From: Desulfovibrio sp.
Lineage (GTDB): Bacteria > Desulfobacterota > Desulfovibrionia > Desulfovibrionales > Desulfovibrionaceae
Reading direction: 5' to 3'
Length of the DNA stretch: 64,000 nucleotides
NCBI RefSeq assembly: GCF_009712225.1
Contig: NZ_WASP01000017.1
Location: forward strand, 112,410 to 176,409
This document shows, in pieces, positions 53,875-62,894 of this stretch. Each line of letters starts with the position of its first letter. The stretch's first letter is position 1. The notes beneath the pieces were generated by a model. That model was given only the letters and a program-made list of their open reading frames with translations. It was not told where the DNA came from and did not search any database. The translations under genes and the position numbers were made by a program.

Positions 53875-55464
53875 TTGCATGCAGCACGATTCTTCGTAGG
53901 TCAGCCCCACGGAACAAACCCTGTTCCGTCCTTCCTGCTTGGCACGGTAAAGGGACGTATCTGCTGCGAGAATAAGCGAATCGCATATCTTGGCATTATC
54001 TGTTGTCTGCGCCGCGCCGGGCGCAAATACCACCGCAGCCACACCCAGACTTATGGTGACCCGCACAGTTGTCCTGTCCGTGGCTGTTTCCACCCCGGCA
54101 GCCGCCGCACGCAGGTTTTCGGCAACGACAACAGCCTCCTCCTGCTGCACGCCTGGCAACAGAATAGAAAATTCCTCGCCACCGTAGCGCCCCAGCATGG
54201 CGCCTGGCCCCAGCGCCTTGCGTAAAATTGCCGTTACGGCGCGCAGCACGCTGTCGCCCGTCAGGTGACCGTAGGTGTCGTTAACCTGCTTGAAGTGGTC
54301 GATATCGAGCAAAATGAGGCTCAGGCTGCCGCCCGCAACCTTGCAACGCTCGATCTCGCGCTGAAAGGCATCCATGAAAAACCAGCGGCTGAAAACTTGG
54401 GTAAGCGCATCCAGGGAAGCAATGCGGTGCATTTTTTCCAGCATTTCCTTGCTCTCTGTGATGTCGTAGAGAGAAATGATCAGACCGGAATCCGTACCTG
54501 TATCTCCCACCCTTGCGCACGAAACGCTGTAAAAACGCATGCCCCCCGCCACCGGAAGGGTAATCTCCGCCTCTTCGTTCTGCGTAAGGGCGGGCATGTC
54601 AAGCGAGCTACCCTCAGGGAACACGGCGGCCACATCTCTGCCAATGGCGTCATCCGACAGGGCGGGCAAGATGGAAACAGCGCTGTCGTTGAAATCCACC
54701 ACGCGGTGCCGCTGGTCCAGCACAATAACGCTGGCGCTCATGGTTTTGAAAACCTTGTCGCGCGCGATGGGCACAAGGTCGAACATGCGCAGGCGCGACA
54801 TGGCAAAACCGCTCAGGGGCAGGGCCGCCGAAAGGATAAAGGGCTCAATGTCAATGCCGTAGGGTGCAATGCCCAGTGTCTGCAAAAAATTGCCAACCCA
54901 AAGACTCAGCGCTCCAATAAAGATGGTCTTGGCCTGCCGTTTGCGGTAGCCAGTGGTCTTGCCGTAAGAAAAGGCAAACAGGGCCAGACCCGCAAAGGCC
55001 ACAAGCATCTTGTAAACGAAGTCAACATAATACCACCAGCCCTTCTGTGTTATTGCCACAGGGAAAAGACCGCTGGCATCTACTGCAAATGTCTTATAGT
55101 GAAAATAATGATGTTCATTGGTGTACAGCATCACAATGGTCGTTATGGGCACCACAAACAGCAGGGCCATCACGGCTTTATTTTTTATGGAATAGTTATT
55201 GTAATACAGGGCAAAAAGAAACCAGAATACCGCAATAAGCGGCGCTCCCAGATATTCTATTTTTAAAGAGAGAAATATGGTTTCAGGTGTACTTGAAGAA
55301 AGCTCAAAAATGTACCCGACAGTGTACATGAAAATGGTCATGAACAGAAACAGAAAGGCCGCATAGCCCTTTGATCGCGCGATTCTGGACGAGTAGCAAA
55401 CGGCATAGAGCATACCCGCACACGATATACTCAGAAAGAGAATGCAGAGATTTCTTATAATCAC
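53869..55464 (-). CDS. 7TM-PAS-GGDEF diguanylate cyclase lacking the inhibitory site
   Basis: The 531-residue protein begins with about seven membrane helices that resemble the histidine-kinase N-terminal 7TM sensor domain (YIFELSSSTPETIFLSLKIEYLGAP is typical). A PAS domain (~240-345) and a GGDEF domain follow. The active site is GGEEF, but the position for the RxxD inhibitory site reads GPGA, so product feedback is probably absent. It should produce cyclic di-GMP. The start is a GTG at 55464 with AAGG upstream. Its terminator is shared with the convergent Dcu gene. Confidence 0.88.
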   Translation of the reverse strand: MIIRNLCILFLSISCAGMLYAVCYSSRIARSKGYAAFLFLFMTIFMYTVGYIFELSSSTPETIFLSLKIEYLGAPLIAVFWFLFALYYNNYSIKNKAVMALLFVVPITTIVMLYTNEHHYFHYKTFAVDASGLFPVAITQKGWWYYVDFVYKMLVAFAGLALFAFSYGKTTGYRKRQAKTIFIGALSLWVGNFLQTLGIAPYGIDIEPFILSAALPLSGFAMSRLRMFDLVPIARDKVFKTMSASVIVLDQRHRVVDFNDSAVSILPALSDDAIGRDVAAVFPEGSSLDMPALTQNEEAEITLPVAGGMRFYSVSCARVGDTGTDSGLIISLYDITESKEMLEKMHRIASLDALTQVFSRWFFMDAFQREIERCKVAGGSLSLILLDIDHFKQVNDTYGHLTGDSVLRAVTAILRKALGPGAMLGRYGGEEFSILLPGVQQEEAVVVAENLRAAAAGVETATDRTTVRVTISLGVAAVVFAPGAAQTTDNAKICDSLILAADTSLYRAKQEGRNRVCSVGLTYEESCCMQQ

Positions 55465-55645
55465 TGAATATGCCTTGCCATACGCGCGTTACAGGCATTA
55501 CTGCCGCCAAGGGCCGCCGCTGGCCCAGTGCGTTCAGAATACCCTGCGATAACCTGGAAAACCTTGTTTTCTCCATGAGTTCAAGCCAGACTGCTATTTT
55601 TACCTGCATCCCTATCGGCTGACAAGCAATCAGCACCCGATCATA

Positions 55646-55684
55646 AAAAACTCCGGGCCTGCACAGGGCAGACCCGGAGTTTTT
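55646..55684 (-). terminator. Intrinsic terminator after the carboxynorspermidine synthase gene
   Basis: AAAAACTCCGGG (55646-55657) pairs with CCCGGAGTTTTT (55673-55684). On the minus strand it is followed by a T-tract. Confidence 0.92.
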
Positions 55685-55708
55685 ACAACAGCCAGCACAG
55701 TTTGCTGG

Positions 55709-56917
55709 TTATATCTTGCCGGTCACATCCAGGCACTGCCACGGCAGGCCGTAGACGTTCAGGTCTTTCATGAAGGGATCGGGGTCAAACTGTTCCATGT
55801 TCCACACGCCGGGCTGACGCCACACACCCTGGGCAACCATCTTGGTGCCAATCATGGCGGGCACGCCCGTGGTGTACGAAATGGCCTGCGAGCCCACCTC
55901 TGCGTAGCATTCTTCATGGTCGCAGATGTTGTACACGTAGACCGTCTTTTCCTTACCGTCCTTGATGCCGCGCATGAAGTCGCCAATGCAGGTCTTGCCC
56001 TTGGTCAGAGGACCAAGGGAAGCCGGATCGGGCAGCAGCTTGGCAAGGAACTGGATGGGCACAATGTCCTGCCCCTGGAAGTTCACGGGATCAATGCGGG
56101 TCATGCCCACGTTGCCCAGCACCTTGAGGTGGTTGAGATAGTTCTCGGAAAATGTCATCCAGAAGCGGGCGCGACGCAGGCCCTTGAGGTTCTGCACCAG
56201 CGATTCGAGCTCTTCATGGTACATGAGGAAGCATTTTTTGGAGCCTATGCCGTCGGGGAAGTCAAAATTCATGGACCACGACAGGGGGTCGGTTTCAACC
56301 CATTCGCCCCGTTCCCAGTAGCGGCCGCGCGCGGTTACTTCGCGGATGTTGATTTCGGGGTTGAAATTGGTGGCAAAGGGCTGGCCGTGGTCGCCTGCGT
56401 TGCAGTCGATGATGTCGAGCACGTGCACTTCGTCCAGCTGGTGCTTGAGCGCCCAGGCCGCGTACACGTTGGTGACGCCGGGGTCAAAGCCAGAGCCCAG
56501 CAGGGCGGTCAGCCCAGCCTCGCGGAAGCGGTCCTGATAGGCCCACTGCCACTTGTATTCAAACTTGGCGGTATCCAGCGGTTCGTAGTTGGCCGTGTCC
56601 ACATAGTGTACGCCGCATTCGAGGCAGGCGTCCATAATGTGCAGATCCTGATACGGCAGGGCCACGTTGCACACCACGTCGGGCTTGACCTGACGGATGA
56701 GAGAGCAGAGTTCCGGCACGTTGTCCGCGTCCACCTGAGCGGTGGCAACCTCTACGCCAAGACGCGTCTTGACGCTTTGCGCAATGGCGTCGCAACGGGA
56801 AAGGGTGCGGCTTGCAAGCGTAACCTTTGAGAATCCGCCTTCCTTGAGAACCTGCGCACACTTGTGCACAACAACGCTGCCCACGCCGCCCGCGCCAATA
56901 ATCAGAATATGAGACAT
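55709..56917 (-). CDS. Carboxynorspermidine synthase (saccharopine dehydrogenase family)
   Basis: The 402-residue protein has the N-terminal NADP-binding Rossmann fold LIIGAGGVGSVVVHKC and the saccharopine-dehydrogenase-like pattern NVALPYQDLHIMDACLECGVHYVDTANYEP, then GSGFDPGVTNVYAAWA. This arrangement is that of carboxynorspermidine/carboxyspermidine dehydrogenase. It condenses aspartate semialdehyde with a diamine (putrescine or diaminopropane) using NADPH. Aspartate semialdehyde comes from Asd (5194-6240) and putrescine from SpeB. The decarboxylase NspC is not in the window. The start at 56917 follows GAGAAGG. Confidence 0.9.
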   Translation of the reverse strand: MSHILIIGAGGVGSVVVHKCAQVLKEGGFSKVTLASRTLSRCDAIAQSVKTRLGVEVATAQVDADNVPELCSLIRQVKPDVVCNVALPYQDLHIMDACLECGVHYVDTANYEPLDTAKFEYKWQWAYQDRFREAGLTALLGSGFDPGVTNVYAAWALKHQLDEVHVLDIIDCNAGDHGQPFATNFNPEINIREVTARGRYWERGEWVETDPLSWSMNFDFPDGIGSKKCFLMYHEELESLVQNLKGLRRARFWMTFSENYLNHLKVLGNVGMTRIDPVNFQGQDIVPIQFLAKLLPDPASLGPLTKGKTCIGDFMRGIKDGKEKTVYVYNICDHEECYAEVGSQAISYTTGVPAMIGTKMVAQGVWRQPGVWNMEQFDPDPFMKDLNVYGLPWQCLDVTGKI

Positions 56918-57298
56918 GTTCCTTCTCCGTGATGGAAGAGGTCCTATACCACTGCGCGGCTGGGCCGCGCCGCCATTTTCATACAATGCCCGTAGGGGTT
57001 GTGCCGCGTGTGGACGCGTACCCGCACCGGCAGCAATAATGCCCGCGTGGAGTGACAGAGCCGTTACACCACGCGCGGAACCGGCCTTATGGCCCGGAAA
57101 TGTTCCGGCGTCAACAGGCCGATGCATAAAAACTGTCAACTCTGCATCTACCGGGCGTTTTCATTTTAACATGCCTGCCCGAGGGCGAAGCCTGTTCGCC
57201 TTGCAACCGTTTCTCGACGCAGACTTTTTCAGAATCCGCGCAGCGCAGATAAACATTCTCTATGTTAATCTGCCCTATCCGTTATTTTTTTCAGCAAG
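56918..57298 (-). other. Long GC-rich spacer upstream of the carboxynorspermidine synthase gene
   Basis: This 381-base gap between two minus-strand genes has no credible ORF. It contains the inverted repeat at 57245-57273 and a GC-rich leader with several short hairpins. I see no terminator for the upstream gene. Confidence 0.5.
57245..57273. repeat. Inverted repeat, operator-like
   Basis: GCAGATAAACAT (57245-57256) and ATGTTAATCTGC (57262-57273) are inverted repeats with one mismatch around TCTCT. The 29-base dyad could be an operator or a hairpin. It lies 26 bases after the HDAC gene stop. Confidence 0.5.
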
Positions 57299-58639
57299 TC
57301 ACGCACGGGTGTCGTCGCCGTCCAGCGCACGTACATGGGCATAGCGCCCGCTCTTGCGCGCAGCTTCAACCAGCGCCCGCCCTTCTGCCCTGCACTGCGG
57401 GCAGGCATGACGCGGAACCAGCACGCACAGCGAACGCGGCACCCGCTCCGAGGCAGTTTCTATCTGCCCCAGCCCGGAGCACTGGCCGCACAGCCGCCAG
57501 GCCTCTGTCTGCCCCTCGCGCAGCATGTCGGTATCATAAAAAATATGCTTGCGGCGCACCCACCAGCCGTTGTTTTCTTCGCCTTCTGATGGTTGCGCGG
57601 GCGGATGAAAATACACGTCCCGAACCTGCCCGCAAAGCCGGGCAATTTTTTCGGCCACATCCGGGCGCTGGCGCGTTGCCTCAGGCGTCCAGCCCGGCTC
57701 ACATATCTCGGAGGCATCCATGCCCGCCAGTGCAAGGCAGATGCCCAGATTCACGTAAGGCAGGGCTCCACGTATGGAATACCCCCCCTCAAGCACCGCA
57801 ATGTGCGGTTGCAGGGCCGCGTTGAGCGCCGCATAACCCTGCGCGGAGAGCTTCATGTTGGCGAGGGGATCGGTAAAATGGTTGTCCTGCCCGGCGGAAT
57901 TGATGATGAGGTCGGGCTTGAAGTCTTCCAGAATGGGCAGCACCGCATGTTCTATGGCGTACAGGTAGCCCTCGTCCGACGTGCCGGGCGGCAGCGGGAT
58001 GTTGACGGTACGCCCCAGAGCACCGGGGCCGCCGCATTCCGGCAGAAAACCCGAGCCGGGATACAGAGTGTGCCCGTCCTGATGCAGCGAAATGAACAGG
58101 GTGTGCGGATCGTTCCAGAAAATGTCCTGGCTGCCGTCGCCGTGGTGCACGTCCGTATCCACAATGGCGATGCGCAGGGGGCGACCATCGGGGTGCGGAT
58201 AGTGGTCGCGAATATACTCGACCATCACGGCTTCATTATTGATATTGCAGAAGCCCCGGTTGCCGTGCACTACGCGCATGGCGTGGTGCCCCGGAGGGCG
58301 CACCAGGGCAAAGGCTCTCTGTTCGCGCCCCTCCAGCACCAGCTGCGCGGCGCGTATGGCCCCACCCGCCGAGGCCAGGTGAGAATCGGTGCTTACGGCC
58401 GCAGCCGAAGGCAGGCAAAAATGCGCGCGCTCAAGCTGGGCATGGGTGGCAAAGGCCGGGCGATATTCGGTAATGCCGGGAATGTCGAACAGACCTTCCT
58501 CAAGCAGCTGGTCGCGTGTGTAGAGCAGGCGTTCTTCACGCTCCGGGTGCGCGGCCGAGATGGCCCAGTCAAAGGCGGGGAAAAACACCACCCCAAGACT
58601 GCGGGCCGCCACCAGCGACGGCAGCGCGGTCTCAGTCAT
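57299..58639 (-). CDS. Histone deacetylase-fold amidohydrolase with C-terminal zinc ribbon
   Basis: The 446-residue protein has the HDAC/acetylpolyamine amidohydrolase fold: RPPGHHA (114-120, two catalytic His), DTDVHHGDG (161-169, zinc-binding Asp and His), SAGQDNHFTDPL with the other zinc-binding Asp, and LEGGYS with the Tyr. Beyond ~345 comes an extension ending in a four-cysteine zinc ribbon (CGQC ... CPQC). The family deacetylates polyamines, acetoin-linked or other small amides, or proteins. The next gene downstream is carboxynorspermidine synthase, which favours a polyamine substrate by context. The ATG overlaps the upstream stop by 8 bases. Confidence 0.88.
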   Translation of the reverse strand: MTETALPSLVAARSLGVVFFPAFDWAISAAHPEREERLLYTRDQLLEEGLFDIPGITEYRPAFATHAQLERAHFCLPSAAAVSTDSHLASAGGAIRAAQLVLEGREQRAFALVRPPGHHAMRVVHGNRGFCNINNEAVMVEYIRDHYPHPDGRPLRIAIVDTDVHHGDGSQDIFWNDPHTLFISLHQDGHTLYPGSGFLPECGGPGALGRTVNIPLPPGTSDEGYLYAIEHAVLPILEDFKPDLIINSAGQDNHFTDPLANMKLSAQGYAALNAALQPHIAVLEGGYSIRGALPYVNLGICLALAGMDASEICEPGWTPEATRQRPDVAEKIARLCGQVRDVYFHPPAQPSEGEENNGWWVRRKHIFYDTDMLREGQTEAWRLCGQCSGLGQIETASERVPRSLCVLVPRHACPQCRAEGRALVEAARKSGRYAHVRALDGDDTRA

Positions 58640-58973
58640 CACCGTCGCCAAGTTCTTCAAAAATATCAGCACCGTAACGGGCGTAGGTCACCGTGCGGCC
58701 CATGTGCGCAAGGCCCAGACCGTAGGCAAGATTGCTTTCGGCCACTGCCAGGAAGAGCACTCCCTCAGTGTCGTGCAGGGCAAAAAATCCGCCCGCCCCA
58801 CCGTCTTTACGAAAAACCGCGCAGTGCAGAAAACCGGGGTCGCCAATGAGGTTCACAAGGGTGTAGCCCTTGGGCGGCTGACCGGGCAGATAGGCCAGAT
58901 CCTTGCCGCCGTCCTTGCGGGGGGCAAAACGCAGGCCGGAGCCTTCCACTTCAACGGTGTAACATTCGTACAT
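58632..58973 (-). CDS. Small protein of unknown function, 113 aa
   Basis: This protein has no signal peptide or membrane helix. It begins YECYTVEVEGSGLRFAPRKDGGKDL, has PGFLHCAVFRKDGGAGGFFALHDTEGVLFLAVAES in the middle, and ends in acidic residues. It looks like a compact beta-rich domain; I do not recognise it. AAGGAG precedes the start at 58973. Its stop overlaps the start of the HDAC-fold gene by 8 bases, so it is translationally linked to it and may be a partner. Confidence 0.75.
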   Translation of the reverse strand: MYECYTVEVEGSGLRFAPRKDGGKDLAYLPGQPPKGYTLVNLIGDPGFLHCAVFRKDGGAGGFFALHDTEGVLFLAVAESNLAYGLGLAHMGRTVTYARYGADIFEELGDGDD

Positions 58974-59073
58974 ACATTCTCCTTGCTGGCGCGCATGCCG
59001 CGCCAAAAGCCTGCATGGCAGGCTGTACTGGCAAAAGTGCAAAGGCCCATTACTGGCCTGAATCGCAAAAAAA

Positions 59074-59727
59074 CTAATCGAGCCCCTTGCCACGCTGCCG
59101 CAAATGCGACTCTATGGCAGAACGGCACTGCAAAACAACATCTTCCGGCGGCTGCGAGGCGTCCACAATGGCAAAGCGGTCTGGCTCTTCCTCTGCCAGT
59201 GCCCGGTAGCCCTGACGCACCCGCTCATGAAAATCGAGGCTTTCAGAATCAAAGCGCCCCTCGGAAACAACCAAGCCTTCCAGCCGGTTGCGTTCGCCCG
59301 CACGCATAAGCCCGCAACGCACGGGCAGGTCGAGCAGCAGGGTCAGATCTGGCTGCAGGCCGCCTGTGGCCGCCTGATTGAGCCTGTGCAGATATTCCGT
59401 ATCAAGCCCGCGACCATACCCCTGATAGGCCAGGGTAGAATCCGCATACCGGTCGCACAATACGGTCTGGCCCGCCTCCAGCGCGGGGCGAATGACCTCT
59501 GCCACGTGCTGCGCCCGGTCTGCCAGAAAAAGAAAAAGCTCAGCCCTGCTTGAAAGTTCGCGCGTGCGGGCGTCCAGCAGTATGGAGCGCAGGCTGCGCC
59601 CAAGAGCACAGCCACCCGGCTCACGCGTCAGCAGGGGATCGTGCCCGTTTTCCTGCAAAAAGCCCGCAAGATAGTTGATGGCCGTGGACTTGCCCGCGCC
59701 TTCTATACCTTCAAAAGTGATAAACAT
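59074..59727 (-). CDS. tmk: Thymidylate kinase
   Basis: Tmk phosphorylates dTMP to dTDP. The 217-residue protein has the P-loop GIEGAGKST (7-15), the DRY motif in [14 protein letters not shown], a LID region with Arg/Glu ([11 protein letters not shown]), and TREPGG for the dTMP site. Length is normal. The start at 59727 was chosen by the FITFEGIEG pattern. It overlaps the YhaM-like gene's 3' end by 25 bases and has only a weak Shine-Dalgarno, so translation is probably coupled. Confidence 0.96.
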   Translation of the reverse strand: MFITFEGIEGAGKSTAINYLAGFLQENGHDPLLTREPGGCALGRSLRSILLDARTRELSSRAELFLFLADRAQHVAEVIRPALEAGQTVLCDRYADSTLAYQGYGRGLDTEYLHRLNQAATGGLQPDLTLLLDLPVRCGLMRAGERNRLEGLVVSEGRFDSESLDFHERVRQGYRALAEEEPDRFAIVDASQPPEDVVLQCRSAIESHLRQRGKGLD

Positions 59728-60734
59728 TCTTCTTTCACCGCTTTTTTGCGGGTTGCGGGGGCGGCTTTGTCCGGCGTACGCGCGGCCCGGTGCACGGGTC
59801 GCCCCAGCGTCGCCTGCCACGGTGTCCAGGCCTCGCCCTCGCCCTCTATCTGGGCAAACAGGCCGCGGCACTGGGCCATCTTGGCGTCCAGGTTGTCGGC
59901 ATAGTGCAGGGCCATGGCTTCAGGAGTATGCGGCACGCGCACCGCGCCGAACTCCAGCTCGCCATGGTGGCTCAGTATCAGGTGCTTGAGATGCCGCTGC
60001 AACGGCTCCTCCAGCCCGGACTTGGCCAGAAACGGCTCCAGCATTTCAATGCCCAGCATGAGGTGCCCCAGCAGGCGTCCCTCATCGGTATAGTCGTTGG
60101 CGATACCGCCCGAAAATTCACGAATCTTGCCAATATCGTGGAACAGCGCGCCCGCAAGAAAGGTCTGCCGGTCGAGTTCCGGATACTGGTCGGCAATGCG
60201 GCGGCAAAGTTTGAACACGCTCAGTGTGTGCTCCAGCAGCCCGCCCACATAGGCGTGGTGTACGCCCTTGGCCGCCGGGCATACGCGAAAGGCCGACCGC
60301 ATTTCGTCATTGTTAAAAAAGCCCTGTACAAACTTGCGCCACGGCGCGTGCACAAATTCCTTCTTGATAAGCTCCTGCAGCTCATCAAGCATTTCATCCA
60401 GCGGGTAAGGGCTGGCGGGCATAAGCGCCGAATGGTCTATACTGGCGCTTTCTGCCTCATCAAGAAAACGCATCTGCTCGACCGTAAGCTGCACCTGATC
60501 GCGGTACAGACCGGCGCGGCCCTCGGCCCACACCAGTGAACCCGCCGCAATCTCAGTAAATTCGGCGCTCAGTGGGTGCCAGATCTTGGACTCCACGCTG
60601 CCGCTGGCATCGGCCAGGGTAAGCCGCCAGTAGGGCCCGTTGCGCGACTGCCCCTGCGCAGCCTGGGTAACCACGAAGATGCCGCGCGCCTCCGAAGCGG
60701 GGGCAATATCTTTGACGTAACAGCCTTTTTCCAT
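59703..60734 (-). CDS. YhaM-like 3'-5' exonuclease (OB fold plus HD domain)
   Basis: The 343-residue protein has an N-terminal OB-fold nucleic-acid-binding domain ([34 protein letters not shown] pattern, ~18-95) and an HD phosphohydrolase domain with [26 protein letters not shown] and [10 protein letters not shown]. This combination matches YhaM, a metal-dependent 3'-5' exonuclease acting on RNA and ssDNA. A Lys-rich C-terminal tail (~310-343) is extra. The start at 60734 was chosen by family pattern over a longer frame. It is upstream of tmk in the same operon and divergent from surE. Confidence 0.88.
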   Translation of the reverse strand: MEKGCYVKDIAPASEARGIFVVTQAAQGQSRNGPYWRLTLADASGSVESKIWHPLSAEFTEIAAGSLVWAEGRAGLYRDQVQLTVEQMRFLDEAESASIDHSALMPASPYPLDEMLDELQELIKKEFVHAPWRKFVQGFFNNDEMRSAFRVCPAAKGVHHAYVGGLLEHTLSVFKLCRRIADQYPELDRQTFLAGALFHDIGKIREFSGGIANDYTDEGRLLGHLMLGIEMLEPFLAKSGLEEPLQRHLKHLILSHHGELEFGAVRVPHTPEAMALHYADNLDAKMAQCRGLFAQIEGEGEAWTPWQATLGRPVHRAARTPDKAAPATRKKAVKEECLSLLKV

Positions 60735-60894
60735 ATATCGTTCCAGCGGCGCGCCTGTGCGCCGGGCATATGCTGTTTTCCGCACGGGCGCATGGCCCGG
60801 ACTGCGGAACTTTCCTGAAATGTCAGGGCCGCGCAAAACACTGAAACCACGCGGGCCTTAGGGCGAATTTCCCTTCTTTCCGAGGTATTGTCAA

Positions 60895-61656
60895 ATGGAC
60901 GTTCTTCTGACCAACGACGACGGCATCCGTGCGCGCGGGCTGCGCGCACTCTACGCGGCACTGCTTGAGGCAGGCCACACGGTGCACGTTGTTGCGCCCA
61001 TGACCCAGCAATCTGGCGTGGGCCACTCACTGACCGTATTCGAACCCGTGCGGGCCATGGAATTTGAAGAACCCGACTTCAAGGGGCTTGGTATTTACGG
61101 CACACCCACAGACTGCGTCAAACTGGCGCTGGGCCAGCTGCTGCCCCGCAAGCCCGACATGGTCATTTCTGGCATCAATGCTGGCCCCAACGTTGGCCCG
61201 GACATTCTCTATTCCGGCACGGTGGGCGCAGCCACAGAGGCCGCGCACGAAAATTTGCCGAGCATTGCCGTTTCGCACGACTGCTACAAGGTCAAGAATG
61301 GCGATCTGCTGCCACAGGCCCGCCACCTGGTGGCGCTGGCCGAGCGCATAGACTGGTCGCAGCTGGGCCGCCGCCGCGTGGTCAACGTCAACTACCCGGC
61401 CTGCCCCCTCGACGAAGCCAAAGGCCTGCGCGTCTGCCCCCAAACCAGCGCGGTGTGGGTAAACACATACAGCGAGCGCCTTGACCCGCGCGGCGCACCC
61501 TACTGGTGGCTGGAGGGCGAAATTCCGCCCGCCTCCATCGAACCCGGCTCGGACAAGGACCTGCTCAACCAGGGTTACATTACCCTGACCCCCCTGCGCT
61601 TCGACTTTACCGACGCGGCGGGGCTGGACGCGCTTACGGGCATGAGCCTGGGCTAA
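60895..61656 (+). CDS. surE: 5'/3'-nucleotidase SurE
   Basis: SurE is a metal-dependent phosphatase acting on 5'- and 3'-nucleoside monophosphates, linked to stationary-phase survival. The 253-residue protein has the N-terminal LLTNDDGIRARG motif with the metal-binding Asp-Asp pair, VVAPMTQQSGVGHSLT, and SGINAGPNVGPDILYSGTVGAATEA, all diagnostic. Length is normal. The gene diverges from the YhaM-like gene. A GC-rich hairpin (61714-61738) follows without a T-tract on this strand. Confidence 0.96.
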   Translation: MDVLLTNDDGIRARGLRALYAALLEAGHTVHVVAPMTQQSGVGHSLTVFEPVRAMEFEEPDFKGLGIYGTPTDCVKLALGQLLPRKPDMVISGINAGPNVGPDILYSGTVGAATEAAHENLPSIAVSHDCYKVKNGDLLPQARHLVALAERIDWSQLGRRRVVNVNYPACPLDEAKGLRVCPQTSAVWVNTYSERLDPRGAPYWWLEGEIPPASIEPGSDKDLLNQGYITLTPLRFDFTDAAGLDALTGMSLG

Positions 61657-61713
61657 CCGGGGCAGAACCAGGGACTTTGCGCCGGGCTGCAACCAGCCGA
61701 AAAAATAAAGGAA

Positions 61714-61738
61714 CGGCAGCGCCCACTTGACGCTGCCG
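61714..61738. other. GC-rich hairpin after surE
   Basis: CGGCAGCG (61714-61721) pairs with CGCTGCCG (61731-61738). There is no T-tract on the plus strand, so termination of surE by this hairpin is doubtful. Confidence 0.4.
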
Positions 61739-61941
61739 CCGCTTGTGCGCTACAGGCGCGCACGGGCATGTGCATTTGCAGTGCCTGCCCAGTGCTGCAC
61801 GCCAGCAACAGCAGGAAAGTCTGCCCCCCAATTGGGCGTCAGGCATTCCCCTTTGTGGCAAATTGGTGTATGTGCAAACGAGTCTTTCCGGGCGACACGG
61901 TTTTTTAACCGCCCTCAATGCCAGACCCTCTGGAGGAAACC

Positions 61942-62868
61942 ATGCCTCTTATCAATCCCAAAGAAATGTTCGCTGCCGCCTATGCTGGCGGGTATGCCAT
62001 TGGCGCTTTCAACGTCAACAACATGGAGATCATCCAGGGCATAATGAGCGCGGCCTCCGAGGAAAAATCACCTGTTATCCTTCAGGTTTCTTCGGGCGCA
62101 CGCAAATATGCCGGTCAGGTGTACATCATGAAGCTGGTGGAAGCAGCCCTGACGCTTGATCCTTCCATCCCTGTGGTGGTGCATCTCGACCACGGCCCCA
62201 ACTTTGAAATGTGCCGCGACTGCATCGATGGCGGCTTTACCTCGGTGATGATCGACGGCTCGCACCTGTCGTTTGAAGACAATATCGCCCTGACCAAGCA
62301 GGTTGTGGACTATGCCCACCCCCGTGGCGTGTGGGTTGAAGCCGAACTGGGCAAACTGGCGGGCATTGAGGAACACGTGCAGTCTGACGAACACGTGTAC
62401 ACCGATCCCGACGAAGCCGTGGAATTTGTGAACCGCACTGGCTGCGACTCTCTGGCTGTTGCCATTGGCACAAGCCACGGCGCGTACAAGTTCAAGGGCG
62501 AAGCCAAGCTTGATTTTGATCGCCTGCAACGCATTGGCGACAAGCTGCCCGGCTACCCCCTGGTGCTGCACGGTGCCTCGAGCGTACCGCAGGAATTTGT
62601 GAGCCAGTGCAACCAGTACGGCGGTCAGGTGGGCGGCGCCAAGGGCGTGCCCGAAGACATGCTGCGCAAGGCCGCTGGCATGGGCGTGTGCAAGATCAAC
62701 GTGGACACGGACATCCGTCTGGCTGTTACCGCTTCCATCCGCCAGAATCTGACCGAACATCCCGAACAGTTTGACCCGCGCGCCTACCTCACCCCCGCGC
62801 GCGACGCCGTCAAGAACATGGTGGCCCACAAGATCCGCAATGTAATGGGATCTTCAAATAAGGCTTAA
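61942..62868 (+). CDS. fba: Class II fructose-bisphosphate aldolase
   Basis: This zinc-dependent aldolase splits fructose-1,6-bisphosphate in glycolysis and forms it in gluconeogenesis. The 308-residue protein has GAFNVNNMEIIQG, VVHLDHGPNFEM with zinc-binding His, the metal region GVWVEAELG, GTSHGAYKF, and LHGASSVPQEF with the second metal-binding His. The length fits the class IIB branch. The ATG at 61942 follows GGAGGAAACC. It is followed 26 bases later by gap, so these two glycolytic genes are cotranscribed. Confidence 0.96.
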   Translation: MPLINPKEMFAAAYAGGYAIGAFNVNNMEIIQGIMSAASEEKSPVILQVSSGARKYAGQVYIMKLVEAALTLDPSIPVVVHLDHGPNFEMCRDCIDGGFTSVMIDGSHLSFEDNIALTKQVVDYAHPRGVWVEAELGKLAGIEEHVQSDEHVYTDPDEAVEFVNRTGCDSLAVAIGTSHGAYKFKGEAKLDFDRLQRIGDKLPGYPLVLHGASSVPQEFVSQCNQYGGQVGGAKGVPEDMLRKAAGMGVCKINVDTDIRLAVTASIRQNLTEHPEQFDPRAYLTPARDAVKNMVAHKIRNVMGSSNKA

Positions 62869-62894
62869 TCCCTACGCCCCAAGGAGCGCGAATC

